From NCBI RefSeq assembly GCF_028550395.1, contig NZ_JAQQKW010000013.1, positions 1 to 64,000 on the forward strand: a stretch of DNA of 64,000 nucleotides. The letters run 5' to 3'. Below are positions 27,529-36,665 of this stretch, one piece after another. A model generated the notes under the pieces. The model ran no database searches. It was not told the DNA's origin and saw nothing but the letters and a program-made list of their open reading frames with translations. Numbering within the stretch: position 1 is the first letter of the stretch; each line of letters begins with the position of its first letter. The stretch comes from Asticcacaulis currens. GTDB taxonomy: Bacteria; Pseudomonadota; Alphaproteobacteria; Caulobacterales; Caulobacteraceae. Made by a program: the position numbers and the translations under genes.

Positions 27529-28358
27529 CCCTGCCCTCCCTCCGCGAAAGCCTCGAAGCCCACGGCCTGATGGCCAAAAAGAGCTTCGGTCAGCACTTCC
27601 TGCTCGACCTCAATGTGACGCGCAAGATCGTGCGTCTGGGGCAGGACGACGGCAACAGCTTTGACGGTCAGGTGGTTATCGAGGTTGGCCCCGGCCCCGG
27701 CGGTCTGACGCGCGCGGCGCTGGAAAGCGAAGCCGCTTATGTGCTGGCGGTCGAAAAAGATTCACGATTTATAGAATTATTGAGCGAGCTGGATACCGCC
27801 TATCCGGACCGTTTCGGCGTCGTCGAGGCCGATGCGCTGAAGGTCGATGAGCCTGCCCTGCTGGCGGAACGCGGCTTGCCGCCGCAGGCGCATCTGGTGT
27901 CCAACCTGCCCTACAATGTCGGCACACCGCTGCTGATCAAGTGGCTGACCGGGCCGTGGCAGCCCAAATCCCTGACCCTGATGTTTCAGCTTGAGGTCGC
28001 CCTGCGCGTCGTGGCCCCGGTGGGTGATGACGATTACGGGCGTCTGGGGGTCATTTCTCAGGTTCTGTGCGATTGTGAGAAGCTGATGGACCTGCCGGCA
28101 CGCGCCTTCACCCCGCCGCCCAAGGTCGATAGCGCCGTGGTCCGCCTGATCCCCAAAACGCAGCGTCCGGCACCGAATATTATCAGAAATCTGGAAATGA
28201 TTACGGCCGCGGCCTTCGGTCAGCGGCGTAAAATGTTGCGCGCCTCACTCAAGGGTCTGGGCGGTGAGGCCCTTCTGGCCAAGGTCGGCATCGAGCCTAC
28301 TCTGCGCGCCGAAAACATCACCCCGGCGGAGTTTTTGCGCTTGGCAGAAGCGCTTTAA
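27525..28358 (+). CDS. rsmA: 16S rRNA dimethyladenosine transferase
   Basis: This enzyme methylates two adjacent adenines near the 3' end of 16S rRNA late in small-subunit assembly. The SAM motif EVGPGPGGLT and the catalytic SNLPYNVGTPLL motif are present. KKSFGQHFLLD at the N-terminus is a family hallmark. The 277-residue length is normal. It is the last gene of the lptF-rsmA run; a hairpin follows at 28363. Confidence 0.97.
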   Translation: MTLPSLRESLEAHGLMAKKSFGQHFLLDLNVTRKIVRLGQDDGNSFDGQVVIEVGPGPGGLTRAALESEAAYVLAVEKDSRFIELLSELDTAYPDRFGVVEADALKVDEPALLAERGLPPQAHLVSNLPYNVGTPLLIKWLTGPWQPKSLTLMFQLEVALRVVAPVGDDDYGRLGVISQVLCDCEKLMDLPARAFTPPPKVDSAVVRLIPKTQRPAPNIIRNLEMITAAAFGQRRKMLRASLKGLGGEALLAKVGIEPTLRAENITPAEFLRLAEAL

Positions 28359-28362
28359 GGTT

Positions 28363-28382
28363 TTGGGGCCAGTTGGCCCCAA
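28363..28382 (+). terminator. hairpin after rsmA
   Basis: TTGGGGCCA and TGGCCCCAA are perfect 9-bp arms with a 2-nt centre, 5 bp after the stop. There is no T-run, so it may be a weak terminator or an RNA 3'-end stabiliser. Confidence 0.5.
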
Positions 28383-28454
28383 GCCCCATAACGGTCCGCG
28401 CCCACTCCGACAGTGCCTTTTGCTCCCGGTGACGGGTGAAGGGCCTGTGGTCCT

Positions 28455-29249
28455 TCAAAACCTTTTCCAGAGCCCCAGCGTCACCGCGCTCGATTTCGGT
28501 ACATTCTCGCCACTGACGGTCTGACGCATGCCGAACTGCACGCCCAGGGTCTGTTTGGCGTCAAAAAAGCGCACGGCGCTCGTTTCCACGTGTGTCCACC
28601 TGGCTTCAAACCCGTTCAGGCGATCCGTCTTGCCTGCAAAGACCTGTGCCATCACGATCCACTTGGGCGACGGGCGCGCCCCGACGGTCAGATCGATGCG
28701 CCATTGGTTCGCATTGGGCCCGCTGCGGGCGCGGCGGGCGACCTGCGCATCCACAAAGACCGGCAGCTTGCCGACTTCGGCGCTGTGCCCGGCATAAAGG
28801 CGCACCTCGACGTCCGGGTCGGTCTTGCGCGGGGCGGAAAATTCGTCGCGCCGTCCCTTGCCGAACCCCTCGACCGAGACGCTGGCGCTCACGGCGCTGC
28901 GTTCGGAGCGGTAGAGCGGCGTCTTAAGGCCGATTTCAACGGAACCAACACCTGAGAAAGTCTCCGAAGAGATCTGAATATCCTGAATATTTGCCTTGGC
29001 AAACACACTCAGCATCTCGTTGAGGCCACGTTCGGTGAAGACGGTGATACGCTTCTCTTTCCACTCCGGGAGATCAACCGCCTGACTGCCGGAGGCGTCA
29101 AAACCCTTGCTGGCCGTAACCACCTCGGTCTTGACGATCACCTCGCTGGCCTTGGGGTCCGGTCCCCAGGCCGACGCCCAGGCCGATACCGGCAGCACTG
29201 CAACGGCTACGCACGTCAGTACGCCCCCGAATAACCACCGCCCGCACAT
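28455..29249 (-). CDS. secreted protein of unknown function, beta-rich
   Basis: I do not recognise this family. The start at ATG 29249 gives 264 residues with a signal peptide to about residue 27 (ending AWA). An N-terminal portion ending near residue 85 includes a segment with WKEKRITVF. The rest alternates polar and hydrophobic residues, and it ends in LGLWKRF with a C-terminal aromatic. That is typical of a small outer-membrane beta-barrel. Repeated motifs such as VEIGLKTPLY and VEVRLYAGH would be strands. It starts 20 bp after the stop of the class II aldolase gene and may be co-transcribed with it. Confidence 0.7.
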   Translation of the reverse strand: MCGRWLFGGVLTCVAVAVLPVSAWASAWGPDPKASEVIVKTEVVTASKGFDASGSQAVDLPEWKEKRITVFTERGLNEMLSVFAKANIQDIQISSETFSGVGSVEIGLKTPLYRSERSAVSASVSVEGFGKGRRDEFSAPRKTDPDVEVRLYAGHSAEVGKLPVFVDAQVARRARSGPNANQWRIDLTVGARPSPKWIVMAQVFAGKTDRLNGFEARWTHVETSAVRFFDAKQTLGVQFGMRQTVSGENVPKSSAVTLGLWKRF

Positions 29250-29268
29250 AGCCACTTCATAAGCCTTT

Positions 29269-30072
29269 CTAGCTTTCCCAACCGGGATAATGACGCTCAA
29301 GCCGCCGCATCAGTCCCGGCCACAACAGTCCAGAGACAAAGCCAACCCCCGCACCGAGCGGAGCGACCTTGTCCTGAACGTCCTGAGGCGCTTCCAGCAC
29401 CCCGTTTCGTCCGGCCGACAAGGCGGCGATCTGCTGGCGACAGGCCTGTTCCAGAAAATAAATCAGGGTAAAGGCCTCGGCAGCGGAGGCACCATAGGCC
29501 AGAGCCCCATGATTACGCAACAGCATGATCTTCTTTTGCCCCAGATCGGCGACGATGCGCTGCCGCTCATCGTGGTCCAGAGCCACGCCCTCATAAGCAT
29601 GGTAGGCCATATGTGGCCTCAGAAGCAGGGCATTTTGGGTCAGGGGCAGAAGACCCTCGGCTTGCGCCGATACGCCGGTCATGGCGTCCGTATGCAGATG
29701 AATAACCACATGCGCATCGGGGCACGCGGCGTGCAGGGCGCTATGGATCGTAAAGCCCGCCGGATTGATGAAGGCGTCTGCCGCGCCGACGACCTGCCCG
29801 TCCAGATCGACCTTGACCAGCGCGGAGGCCGTCATCTCCTCAAAGAAGGTGCCGTAAGGATTGATCAGAAAATGATCGACGTCGGACACCACCGGCCCGT
29901 CCGGCCCGGCGACACGCGAGTCCTTTGCCGGGACGCGCGCCGAAATATGGGTGAAGATGGTGTCGTCCCAGCCGAACAGGGCAACAAGGCGATAGAGCGC
30001 TGCCAGATCCTTGCGGATGGCCCATTCGGCGGGGCTGATCAGCGGATGGGCCGCCGGGGTGTCAGTGGTCAT
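29269..30072 (-). CDS. class II aldolase/adducin domain protein
   Basis: The fold of fuculose-phosphate aldolase and ribulose-phosphate epimerase. The metal-binding HLHT motif lies mid-protein and a later LLRNHGAL supplies the third histidine. The start at ATG 30072 gives 267 residues. Family members with this layout, including the N-terminal IRKDLAALYRL, are often annotated as aldolases without a proven substrate, and the context here does not give one. The gene is followed by the orphan secreted protein. Confidence 0.85.
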   Translation of the reverse strand: MTTDTPAAHPLISPAEWAIRKDLAALYRLVALFGWDDTIFTHISARVPAKDSRVAGPDGPVVSDVDHFLINPYGTFFEEMTASALVKVDLDGQVVGAADAFINPAGFTIHSALHAACPDAHVVIHLHTDAMTGVSAQAEGLLPLTQNALLLRPHMAYHAYEGVALDHDERQRIVADLGQKKIMLLRNHGALAYGASAAEAFTLIYFLEQACRQQIAALSAGRNGVLEAPQDVQDKVAPLGAGVGFVSGLLWPGLMRRLERHYPGWES

Positions 30073-30235
30073 AAGGTCGTCTCCCTGTGTCTTTGGCGTT
30101 GATGACACGGGATTGACGTACCGTAAGTCAACCACCTTAGCTGGGCCGGGCCGCCCTCCCCACCCAAGAGAGCAGAATATTTCCGGAAAGCCGGTAATTT
30201 AAATCCGAAAGCTACTCAGATTTTCCAATTCCCTG

Positions 30236-30718
30236 TCAAACTCTTGCGACAATCAGCTTGCCTTCTGTGACAGCTAATATACGCACCTTTTCGCTTAAGC
30301 CGATTGGCGTATCGGTCCGTTCGCTCTGGGCCGGCCACTCCACCCCATCGAAGATGACGCGGCCGTTGATACACTGACCGTCGAGATCATCAAAGGCACC
30401 AATCACCGTAGCTTCTTGCCCGATCAGGCGGTGATGGGGGTCATTGATGTCGGCCCCTTCGCTTACCGGCGGTTTGAGAAAACGTCGCGACAGAAGCGTC
30501 ATGATCAGCGTCAGAACGCAGAAGATGACGATCTGCACCAGCAGATTGGCCGGGGCCCCGGTCAGGGTGATGACGGCCACGATCACAGCGGCGGCCGCGG
30601 GCCACAGCAGCCACTGGGTGCCGATGACCATTTCCAGCGCCAGAAGCGACCCGCCGATGATCATCCACGCCCAGAAGAGCTGCTGCCCCTGCGGTTGCGC
30701 CAGCAAATATTCCAGCAT
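30236..30718 (-). CDS. NfeD-like membrane protein (short form)
   Basis: The protein has 160 residues with two or three membrane helices (about residues 10-80) and a C-terminal OB-fold domain containing GQEATVIGAFDDLDGQ and VRILAVTEGKLIV. Short NfeD proteins pair with SPFH-domain proteins in membrane microdomains. Its start lies 12 bp after the stop of the SPFH gene, so they form an operon. Confidence 0.9.
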   Translation of the reverse strand: MLEYLLAQPQGQQLFWAWMIIGGSLLALEMVIGTQWLLWPAAAAVIVAVITLTGAPANLLVQIVIFCVLTLIMTLLSRRFLKPPVSEGADINDPHHRLIGQEATVIGAFDDLDGQCINGRVIFDGVEWPAQSERTDTPIGLSEKVRILAVTEGKLIVARV

Positions 30719-30730
30719 AATGCCCTCCCC

Positions 30731-31660
30731 CTACTTGCTCCGTGTGCCCGGGGCCTGATCCGTGACGGCCTTCAGCAATTCCGCTACCCCGGCGACGGAC
30801 CCCGACAGCGAGGCCAGATCGGCCGGCAGAATCAGGGTCTTGGTATTCGGTGAATTGGCAAAGCCGCCAAAGGCTTCGACATATTTCTGCGCCACGAAAT
30901 AGTTGATGGCCTTGGTATCGCCCGAGGCGATGGCGTCCGACACCACCTGGGTGGCCTTGGCTTCGGCCTCGGCAGAGCGCTCGCGCGCTTCGGCGTCTCG
31001 GAAGGCGGCTTCCTTGCGCCCTTCAGCCTCCAGAACGGCGGCCTGCTTGGCCCCTTCGGCGCGGGCAATGGCGGCCTGACGCTCACCGTCGGCTTCGATG
31101 ATCAGGGCGCGGCGCTCGCGCTCGGCCTTCATCTGACGCGCCATGGCATCGGTGATGTCGTGCGGCGGGCGCAGGTCCTTGATTTCGATGCGCGTCACCT
31201 TGATGCCCCAGGGCGAGGTGGCGTGGTCGATAACGGTCAGGAGGCGCGTATTAATGGCGTCGCGCTGCGACAGCACCTCATCCAGTTCCATGGACCCCAC
31301 CACCGTCCGCAGATTGGTCATAGCCAGTTGCGTGATGGCATTGTTGAGATTATCGACGCGATAGGCGGCGGCCGCAGCGTCCATCACCTGAATGAAGACG
31401 ATACCGTCCACCTTGACGATGGCATTGTCCTTGGTGATCACGTCCTGCTGCGGCACGTCGAACACCTGCTCCATCATATTGACGCGCTTGCCCACCGTTT
31501 CGATGAAGGGCGTCAGGAAGGAGATGCCGGGTTTAAGGATGCGCGTGTAACGGCCAAAGCGTTCGACCGTAAATTCGCGGCCCTGCGGTACGATCTTGAT
31601 GACCGAAAACAGGATGAAAAAGGTCACGACGATCAGAACGCCGGCAAAGATACTGAACAT
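30731..31660 (-). CDS. SPFH/band 7 (stomatin-like) protein
   Basis: An N-terminal membrane anchor (about residues 1-22) is followed by a band 7 domain to about residue 200, with KIVPQGREFTVERFGRYTR and MARQMKAERERRALIIEADG. An Ala/Glu-rich coiled coil (about 200-250) promotes oligomers. The 309-residue protein resembles QmcA/slipin-type scaffolds that organise membrane regions and modulate proteases. The NfeD gene follows directly. The exact role is not known. Confidence 0.92.
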   Translation of the reverse strand: MFSIFAGVLIVVTFFILFSVIKIVPQGREFTVERFGRYTRILKPGISFLTPFIETVGKRVNMMEQVFDVPQQDVITKDNAIVKVDGIVFIQVMDAAAAAYRVDNLNNAITQLAMTNLRTVVGSMELDEVLSQRDAINTRLLTVIDHATSPWGIKVTRIEIKDLRPPHDITDAMARQMKAERERRALIIEADGERQAAIARAEGAKQAAVLEAEGRKEAAFRDAEARERSAEAEAKATQVVSDAIASGDTKAINYFVAQKYVEAFGGFANSPNTKTLILPADLASLSGSVAGVAELLKAVTDQAPGTRSK

Positions 31661-31766
31661 GGAAACGCCCCTCCGTGGTTATGCGCACAGTGTAGCGCAA
31701 CCGGGAGGAATAGCTACGAAAACCGGAGGTTAGGTCACTGAATTGTTATAAGGCGGTGCCCGGATT

Positions 31767-32195
31767 TTACCCGCGCAAACCCCGCGAGCGCGTCACCACG
31801 TCCTTCAGATCGTCCTCGATCAGCAAATTCAGCGCTTCGTCATATTTGACGAACCGCGCTTCATCGGCATCGTCCGCCGCGACCGGCTCGCCCACCGTCC
31901 ATTCGGCCACATAGTCGATCAGCACTAGATGAAAGCCGTCCGGATGGGCCTCGCTGCCCGGTTCGATGATCTCATAGACTGCGATCAGCGGCCCCAGTCG
32001 CGCCTCAACGCCCGTCTCTTCGCGCAGTTCACGCAAGGCCGTGTCTTTGAGGGACTCAAAGCGCTCAACCTTGCCGCCGGGGATCGACCACTGGCCTTTG
32101 CGCGGCTCGCGTCCGCGACGAATTAGCAGAACTTCATCGTCGCGCCAGCAAACAACGCCCACCGCCGGGACCGGACGCTCGATTTTGGCTTGCAC
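31767..32195 (-). CDS. NUDIX hydrolase
   Basis: The protein has 142 residues with a complete NUDIX box, running from GGKVERFES to RELREETGV. The N-terminal PVPAVGVVCWRDDEVLLIRRG strand is typical of ADP-ribose or nucleotide-sugar pyrophosphatases. The substrate is not determined by the visible residues. It is divergent from the flavoprotein gene with 63 bp between starts. Confidence 0.9.
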   Translation of the reverse strand: MQAKIERPVPAVGVVCWRDDEVLLIRRGREPRKGQWSIPGGKVERFESLKDTALRELREETGVEARLGPLIAVYEIIEPGSEAHPDGFHLVLIDYVAEWTVGEPVAADDADEARFVKYDEALNLLIEDDLKDVVTRSRGLRG

Positions 32196-32258
32196 TTGAC
32201 GATTCTCCGTTTAAACCCCGTTTCATATATCGCACACCTGTTTGCAGGGATACGCCGC

Positions 32259-33692
32259 ATGACCGCCACCGCCGATTTCGCCCAATGCCCGCCCGTCGCG
32301 CCCGAAGTGATTGCGCAGATCAAGGCCGTGGTCGGTGACGCCGGCTGGTCCGATGACGAACTGCGCGTGACGGCCAAGCTGACCGAATGGCGCGGCAAGT
32401 GGAAAGGCCACACGCCGCTGCTGGTCCTGCCCAAGACCACCGAAGAACTGTCGCAGGTCGTCAAAATCTGCAACGCGCACGGCGTGGCCATCACCCCTCA
32501 GGGCGGCAATACGGGACTGGTCGGCGGTCAGATTCCGTTTGGCGAAATCCTCGTGTCGCTGGAGCGTATGCGCGCTATCCGCGACGTTGCCCCGACCGAT
32601 GACACCATGGTGCTGGAGGCCGGAATCACCCTCCTTGAGGCGCAGGAGATTGCCGAAAAGGCCAACCGCTTCTTCCCCCTGTCGCTGGCGGCTGAGGGCA
32701 CAGCGACGGTCGGCGGCGTGATCAGCACCAATGCCGGCGGTACGGCGGTGCTCCGGTACGGCGTGACGCGCGATCTGGTCTCCGGCCTTGAGGTCGTCCT
32801 GCCCAATGGGGAGATTTTCAATGGCCTCAAGCGCCTGCGCAAGGACAATACGGGCTACGACCTTAAGCAGATGTTCATTGGGGCCGAAGGCACGCTGGGC
32901 ATCATCACCGCCGCTTCGCTCAAGCTGTTCCCGGTGATGAATTCGCGTTGCGTAGCCATTGTGGGTTTTGAGACAGCGCAGAAGGCCATCGACCTTTTGG
33001 GTCGCGCCAAGCAGGAAACTGGCGGTCAGGTCGAAGCCTTTGAGCTGATGGGGCGCTATGGCCTGTCGCTGGTCCTGAAAAACATCCCCGACACGCGCGA
33101 GCCTCTGGAAGGGGAGTATCCCTGGTACGCCCTGATCGAGGTGGCGTCCGGCGATCCGGACGGTGCCGAAGGCTCAATGGAGCGCCTGCTGACGGCGGCG
33201 TTTGAAGAAGAGCTGGTTGTCGATGCGGCCATCGCCCAGAACGAAACGCAGGCCGCGGCCTTCTGGCGTCTGCGCGAAGAGCACTCCGCCGCCGAAAAGG
33301 TCGAGGGCGCGGCGTGGAAGCACGACATCTCCGTGCCCCTGTCGCAGATGGCCGACTATATCGAAAAGGGCGCGGCGGCGGTCGAAGCCTTCCTGCCCGG
33401 CGCCCGTCTGGTCACCTTTGGCCATGTCGGCGACGGCAATGTGCACTTCAATGTCATCGTCCCGGAAGGTATGGACGCCGCCGAATTCAACGCCCTGCGC
33501 GATCAGGGCGCCAAGGTGGTGCACGATCTGGTGCATCAGTACGAAGGCTCGATCTCGGCCGAACACGGCCTGGGGCGCATGAAAACGCAGGAGGCCCTGC
33601 AATACAAAGACCCGGCCGCCGTCGAAGCCATGCGCGCCATTCGACTTGCTCTGGATCCGAAACGGATTATGAACCCGCACGTCCTGTTCTGA
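32259..33692 (+). CDS. FAD-linked 2-hydroxyacid dehydrogenase (D-2-hydroxyglutarate/D-lactate type)
   Basis: A flavoprotein of the VAO/GlcD family. The FAD-binding domain has PQGGNTGLVGGQIP and STNAGGTAVLRYG. The C-terminal domain has the metal/substrate histidines in FGHVGDGNVHFN and SAEHGLGRMK. The start at ATG 32259 gives 477 residues. The overall pattern is closest to D-2-hydroxyglutarate dehydrogenase, which would recycle 2-hydroxyglutarate made as a by-product of serine synthesis; D-lactate is an alternative. There is no accompanying GlcE/GlcF subunit, which also favours the single-subunit enzyme. Confidence 0.88.
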   Translation: MTATADFAQCPPVAPEVIAQIKAVVGDAGWSDDELRVTAKLTEWRGKWKGHTPLLVLPKTTEELSQVVKICNAHGVAITPQGGNTGLVGGQIPFGEILVSLERMRAIRDVAPTDDTMVLEAGITLLEAQEIAEKANRFFPLSLAAEGTATVGGVISTNAGGTAVLRYGVTRDLVSGLEVVLPNGEIFNGLKRLRKDNTGYDLKQMFIGAEGTLGIITAASLKLFPVMNSRCVAIVGFETAQKAIDLLGRAKQETGGQVEAFELMGRYGLSLVLKNIPDTREPLEGEYPWYALIEVASGDPDGAEGSMERLLTAAFEEELVVDAAIAQNETQAAAFWRLREEHSAAEKVEGAAWKHDISVPLSQMADYIEKGAAAVEAFLPGARLVTFGHVGDGNVHFNVIVPEGMDAAEFNALRDQGAKVVHDLVHQYEGSISAEHGLGRMKTQEALQYKDPAAVEAMRAIRLALDPKRIMNPHVLF

Positions 33693-33694
33693 GG

Positions 33695-34444
33695 TTAGAA
33701 GGCGCCGATACCACGGCCGAGGGTGGCCGTCATAAGGATCAGGGCGAAGCCTGCCGTGATGATAAGTCCCCTCTGTCGCGCAATGATCGGCACGTCGCAG
33801 GGTTGGCCACGCCAACGAAACAACAGCAGGGGAATGGAGGCGAGCCCAATCCCAAGCAGCGCATCACGTATTGTGGGAAGCCTGTCCCCCTTAAAAGGAA
33901 GGGCGGCGATTACAGCGCCCGCCGTCGCCGCCAACCACAGGATCAAGGCGGCCCGCCTGGCCCTGCGCGGGTCGCCCAGGACAGACGCAAACAAACGCGA
34001 AATCATCGCTATAACCCACAAATAGAGAACCGCCCCGAGGGTTGCGCCCACAAACGGCCACACGCCGTAGGGGCCGAGCAGGCCATAGGCAAAAAAGTAT
34101 AGGTCACCGTCTCTGAACAGCATGGCCTTGATCAGATAGCCCGCCTCCCAGAACAGGCTGAGCGCCACGACCGTAATCAGGAACAGCCGCAGGGTCGCGT
34201 GTGATGCCGGGAGCCTTGCCGCAAGGGTCCCGGCCACCAGAGCGGCGACCAGATTGCCGATCGGTCCTCCCACTGCCACCCAGAACATGGGCACCGAGCA
34301 GGCGAACAAGGTCGTCGAGACGTGGGTAATCTGCCCGCCTGCCAGTGCACAGGCAACGCCATGCCCCACAACTTCATGGCTGACCGTAACCAGACACATG
34401 GCCAGCACGCCCAAGGCAGCGACCGTGGCCGCATGATCTTTCAT
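33695..34444 (-). CDS. polytopic membrane protein with an HExxH motif
   Basis: The 249-residue protein has six or seven hydrophobic segments. The first helix contains HEVVGH at residues 22-27, and the GPIGN of a later helix (about residue 60) resembles the second conserved region of site-2-type proteases. This suggests an M50-like intramembrane metalloprotease or a descendant that has lost activity. A third metal ligand in an NxxPxxxxDG-type motif is not evident, so enzymatic activity is doubtful. It converges with the flavoprotein gene, 2 bp apart. Confidence 0.6.
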   Translation of the reverse strand: MKDHAATVAALGVLAMCLVTVSHEVVGHGVACALAGGQITHVSTTLFACSVPMFWVAVGGPIGNLVAALVAGTLAARLPASHATLRLFLITVVALSLFWEAGYLIKAMLFRDGDLYFFAYGLLGPYGVWPFVGATLGAVLYLWVIAMISRLFASVLGDPRRARRAALILWLAATAGAVIAALPFKGDRLPTIRDALLGIGLASIPLLLFRWRGQPCDVPIIARQRGLIITAGFALILMTATLGRGIGAF

Positions 34445-34536
34445 TCAGCGCCCCCACGTTGAGCGTTTTCGCCCGGAACATGCCCCCTTACCTTATCAAA
34501 GGCAAGCGACAGCTCCTGAGAAGACTTTATGACTAA

Positions 34537-34568
34537 ATCATTATGCTTTTTGTTAGAAACATAATGAT
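34537..34568. promoter_or_regulatory. inverted repeat upstream of yaaA
   Basis: ATCATTATG and CATAATGAT form perfect 9-bp arms with a 14-nt spacer, about 170 bp before the yaaA start, in an otherwise AT-rich patch. It could be an operator, or the terminator of a lost gene. An open frame without ATG (34568-34744) lies between it and yaaA. Confidence 0.3.
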
Positions 34569-34740
34569 CTAGATTTTTGCTTTATCCCTCGCCGGGCGGT
34601 GGCTTCGTCACCTCGGCCAACGCCAGCACGTGCATGGCGCCGATCTTGCGCGGGCTCTACAGATACGATGCCGCAGGATTGAACACACCATTGGTCTCAA
34701 ACCCCTTTGCAGTGCAGGGATTCGCCGTTAAACACACCTC

Positions 34741-35508
34741 ATGATCCTGCTGCTTTCCCCTGCCAAATCGCTCGACGAAACGCCGGTTTCGCCGCCCGTT
34801 CCCGCCACCGAACCGCGCTTTACGCGTGAGACACAAAGCCTGCTCAGGGTGATGAAGGGCAAAAAACCGGCAGACCTTCAGCGGCTGATGGATATTTCGG
34901 CCAAGCTGGGGGAACTGAACCATCAGCGCTACAAAGCCTTTACCGATCAGCCGGCCCTACCCGCTGCCCTGATGTTCGATGGCGATGTCTATACGGGTCT
35001 GAAGGCGCGCGACCTCGATGCTGAGGGGCTGGCCTTCGCGCAGGACCATGTGCGCATCCTGTCGGGGCTTTATGGACTGCTGCGCCCGCTCGACCTGATC
35101 CGGCCCTATCGGCTGGAAATGGGCACCGGTCTGGAAACCAGCAAGGGCAATACCCTCTACGCCTTCTGGGGCGACCGCATCGCCAAAGAGATCGTGGCGG
35201 ATGCGAAAGCCACCGGCAGCGACACGGTGCTCAATCTGGCCAGTCAGGAATATGCCCGCGCCGCCCTGACCAAGGCGTTGAAGCTGAAAGTCATTGAGGT
35301 GAAATTCCTGGAGATCAAGGGCGACAAGACCTCGATGATTTCCTTCTTCGCCAAGAAGGCGCGCGGCCTGATGGCGCGCTACGTCATCGACCACCGCATC
35401 ACCGATCCGCAAGCGGCCAAGGGGTTCGACTCCGAAGGCTATCGCTTTGTGCCGGAACAATCGTCAGAGACGGTGTGGACCTTTTCGCGTAAGCACGCCG
35501 ACGTTTAA
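34741..35508 (+). CDS. yaaA: peroxide stress protein YaaA (DUF328)
   Basis: The protein has 255 residues and matches the YaaA family throughout: it starts MILLLSPAKSLD and later has RPYRLEMGTGL and FFAKKARGLMARYVI. In E. coli YaaA lowers free intracellular iron during peroxide stress and belongs to the OxyR regulon. I see no clear OxyR site upstream. It converges with tsaC, and their stop codons overlap in a shared TTAA (35505-35508). Confidence 0.93.
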   Translation: MILLLSPAKSLDETPVSPPVPATEPRFTRETQSLLRVMKGKKPADLQRLMDISAKLGELNHQRYKAFTDQPALPAALMFDGDVYTGLKARDLDAEGLAFAQDHVRILSGLYGLLRPLDLIRPYRLEMGTGLETSKGNTLYAFWGDRIAKEIVADAKATGSDTVLNLASQEYARAALTKALKLKVIEVKFLEIKGDKTSMISFFAKKARGLMARYVIDHRITDPQAAKGFDSEGYRFVPEQSSETVWTFSRKHADV

Positions 35509-36437
35509 CCCACGAACCCTGCCGCGCGTTTGAGGCGGTCATTGATCGCCTCCCCCAGACCGTCCGACGGGATAGGCGCGACGCAGATACGGGCGGGCTT
35601 GTAGGCATCGGCTTCGCGCAGATAGGCGAACAGGTTGGCCGCCGCCTCCGACAGCTTGCCCGTCGGGCTGAGATTGAGGAGTGTCCCCGCAAAATCCACA
35701 GCCGTATCCACCGGTCCGAAAGCCAGGTACACACAGTCGGCGGGCGGGTTTTCCACATGAATATGCACAGGCGCATCGGGCGCGTAATGCAGGCTGAGGC
35801 GGCCCGGTGAGCGGTGCCCTTCGGCGGCGTCATCGGCCAGCGGTCCGACCACCGCCTCGACCTCTGACCGCGTCACGGCCCCGGGGCGCAGGTAACGCAC
35901 CTCCCCCAGCAGGCTGACGACCGAGGATTCCAGCCCCACCTGACACTCACCACCATCGACCGACGCCCCGACAAAGGCCCCGGTTTCGCTGAGGGCATCG
36001 GCAAAGCGCGTCGGGCTGGGGCGACCTGATCGGTTGGCCGAAGGGGCCACCACACCGCCCGCAAAACCTTCGAGAATAGCGCGCGCCAGTGGATGCGACG
36101 GCACGCGGATCGCCACGCTGTCGAGCCCGGCGCGCGCCAGATCACAGACCTTTTGCGTATCGCGCACCGGCACCACCAGCGTCAGCGGGCCGGGCCAGAA
36201 GGCCTGAGCCAGGGCTCGCGCACGATCGTCAAACACGCCGATGGCTTCGGCGGCCTCCAGCGACGCCACGTGCACGATCAGCGGATTGAAGCGCGGCCGG
36301 CCCTTGGCTTCGAACACCTTCGCCACCGCTGCCGTATCATCGGCACGCGCCCCCAGCCCATAGACCGTCTCGGTCGGCAGGTGGATCAGTTCGCCGCGTC
36401 CCAGCGCGGCAATGGCATCGTTTACGGTGGCGGTCAT
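35505..36437 (-). CDS. tsaC: threonylcarbamoyl-AMP synthase (Sua5/YwlC type)
   Basis: This enzyme makes the activated threonylcarbamoyl group for t6A in ANN-decoding tRNAs. The YrdC-fold domain (about residues 1-200) has HLPTETVYGLG and PSANRSGRPSPT. The C-terminal Sua5 domain makes the protein 310 residues long, as in archaeal and Bacillus Sua5 rather than short E. coli TsaC. The start at ATG 36437 lies just before family A repeat 5; in-frame codons further upstream run into that repeat and are not coding. Confidence 0.93.
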   Translation of the reverse strand: MTATVNDAIAALGRGELIHLPTETVYGLGARADDTAAVAKVFEAKGRPRFNPLIVHVASLEAAEAIGVFDDRARALAQAFWPGPLTLVVPVRDTQKVCDLARAGLDSVAIRVPSHPLARAILEGFAGGVVAPSANRSGRPSPTRFADALSETGAFVGASVDGGECQVGLESSVVSLLGEVRYLRPGAVTRSEVEAVVGPLADDAAEGHRSPGRLSLHYAPDAPVHIHVENPPADCVYLAFGPVDTAVDFAGTLLNLSPTGKLSEAAANLFAYLREADAYKPARICVAPIPSDGLGEAINDRLKRAAGFVG

Positions 36438-36446
36438 CACAAAATC

Positions 36447-36622
36447 TCTCCTCCCTGTGCGCAGGCATGGGGAGGTGGCGGCGAGCGAAGCGCGGCCGAC
36501 GGAGGGGGGTGACTCGATCCCGAACAGGGTCCGAAGCCCTTGAAACAGAAGGGCTATCCTCCTCCACCCTCTACGCTGCGCTTGAGGGTCCCCCTCTCCA
36601 TCGCTACGCGACAGGGAGGAGA
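36447..36622. repeat. dispersed palindromic repeat, family A copy 5 (long form)
   Basis: It is bounded by CTCTCCTCCCTG and ACAGGGAGGAG, with stems at each end and the inner CGGAGGGGGGT/TCCCCCTC pair. It lies upstream of tsaC and behind the cytochrome b561-YceI gene, so the tsaC promoter is either inside it or beyond it. Confidence 0.75.
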
Positions 36623-36665
36623 AAAGGATGGCGCGCCATATCACACCACGGCGCGCGCGTAAGCC

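Noticed and set aside
34657-34923. Open frame on the minus strand overlapping the start of yaaA
   Set aside because: Antisense to the conserved N-terminus of yaaA, with no recognisable features.
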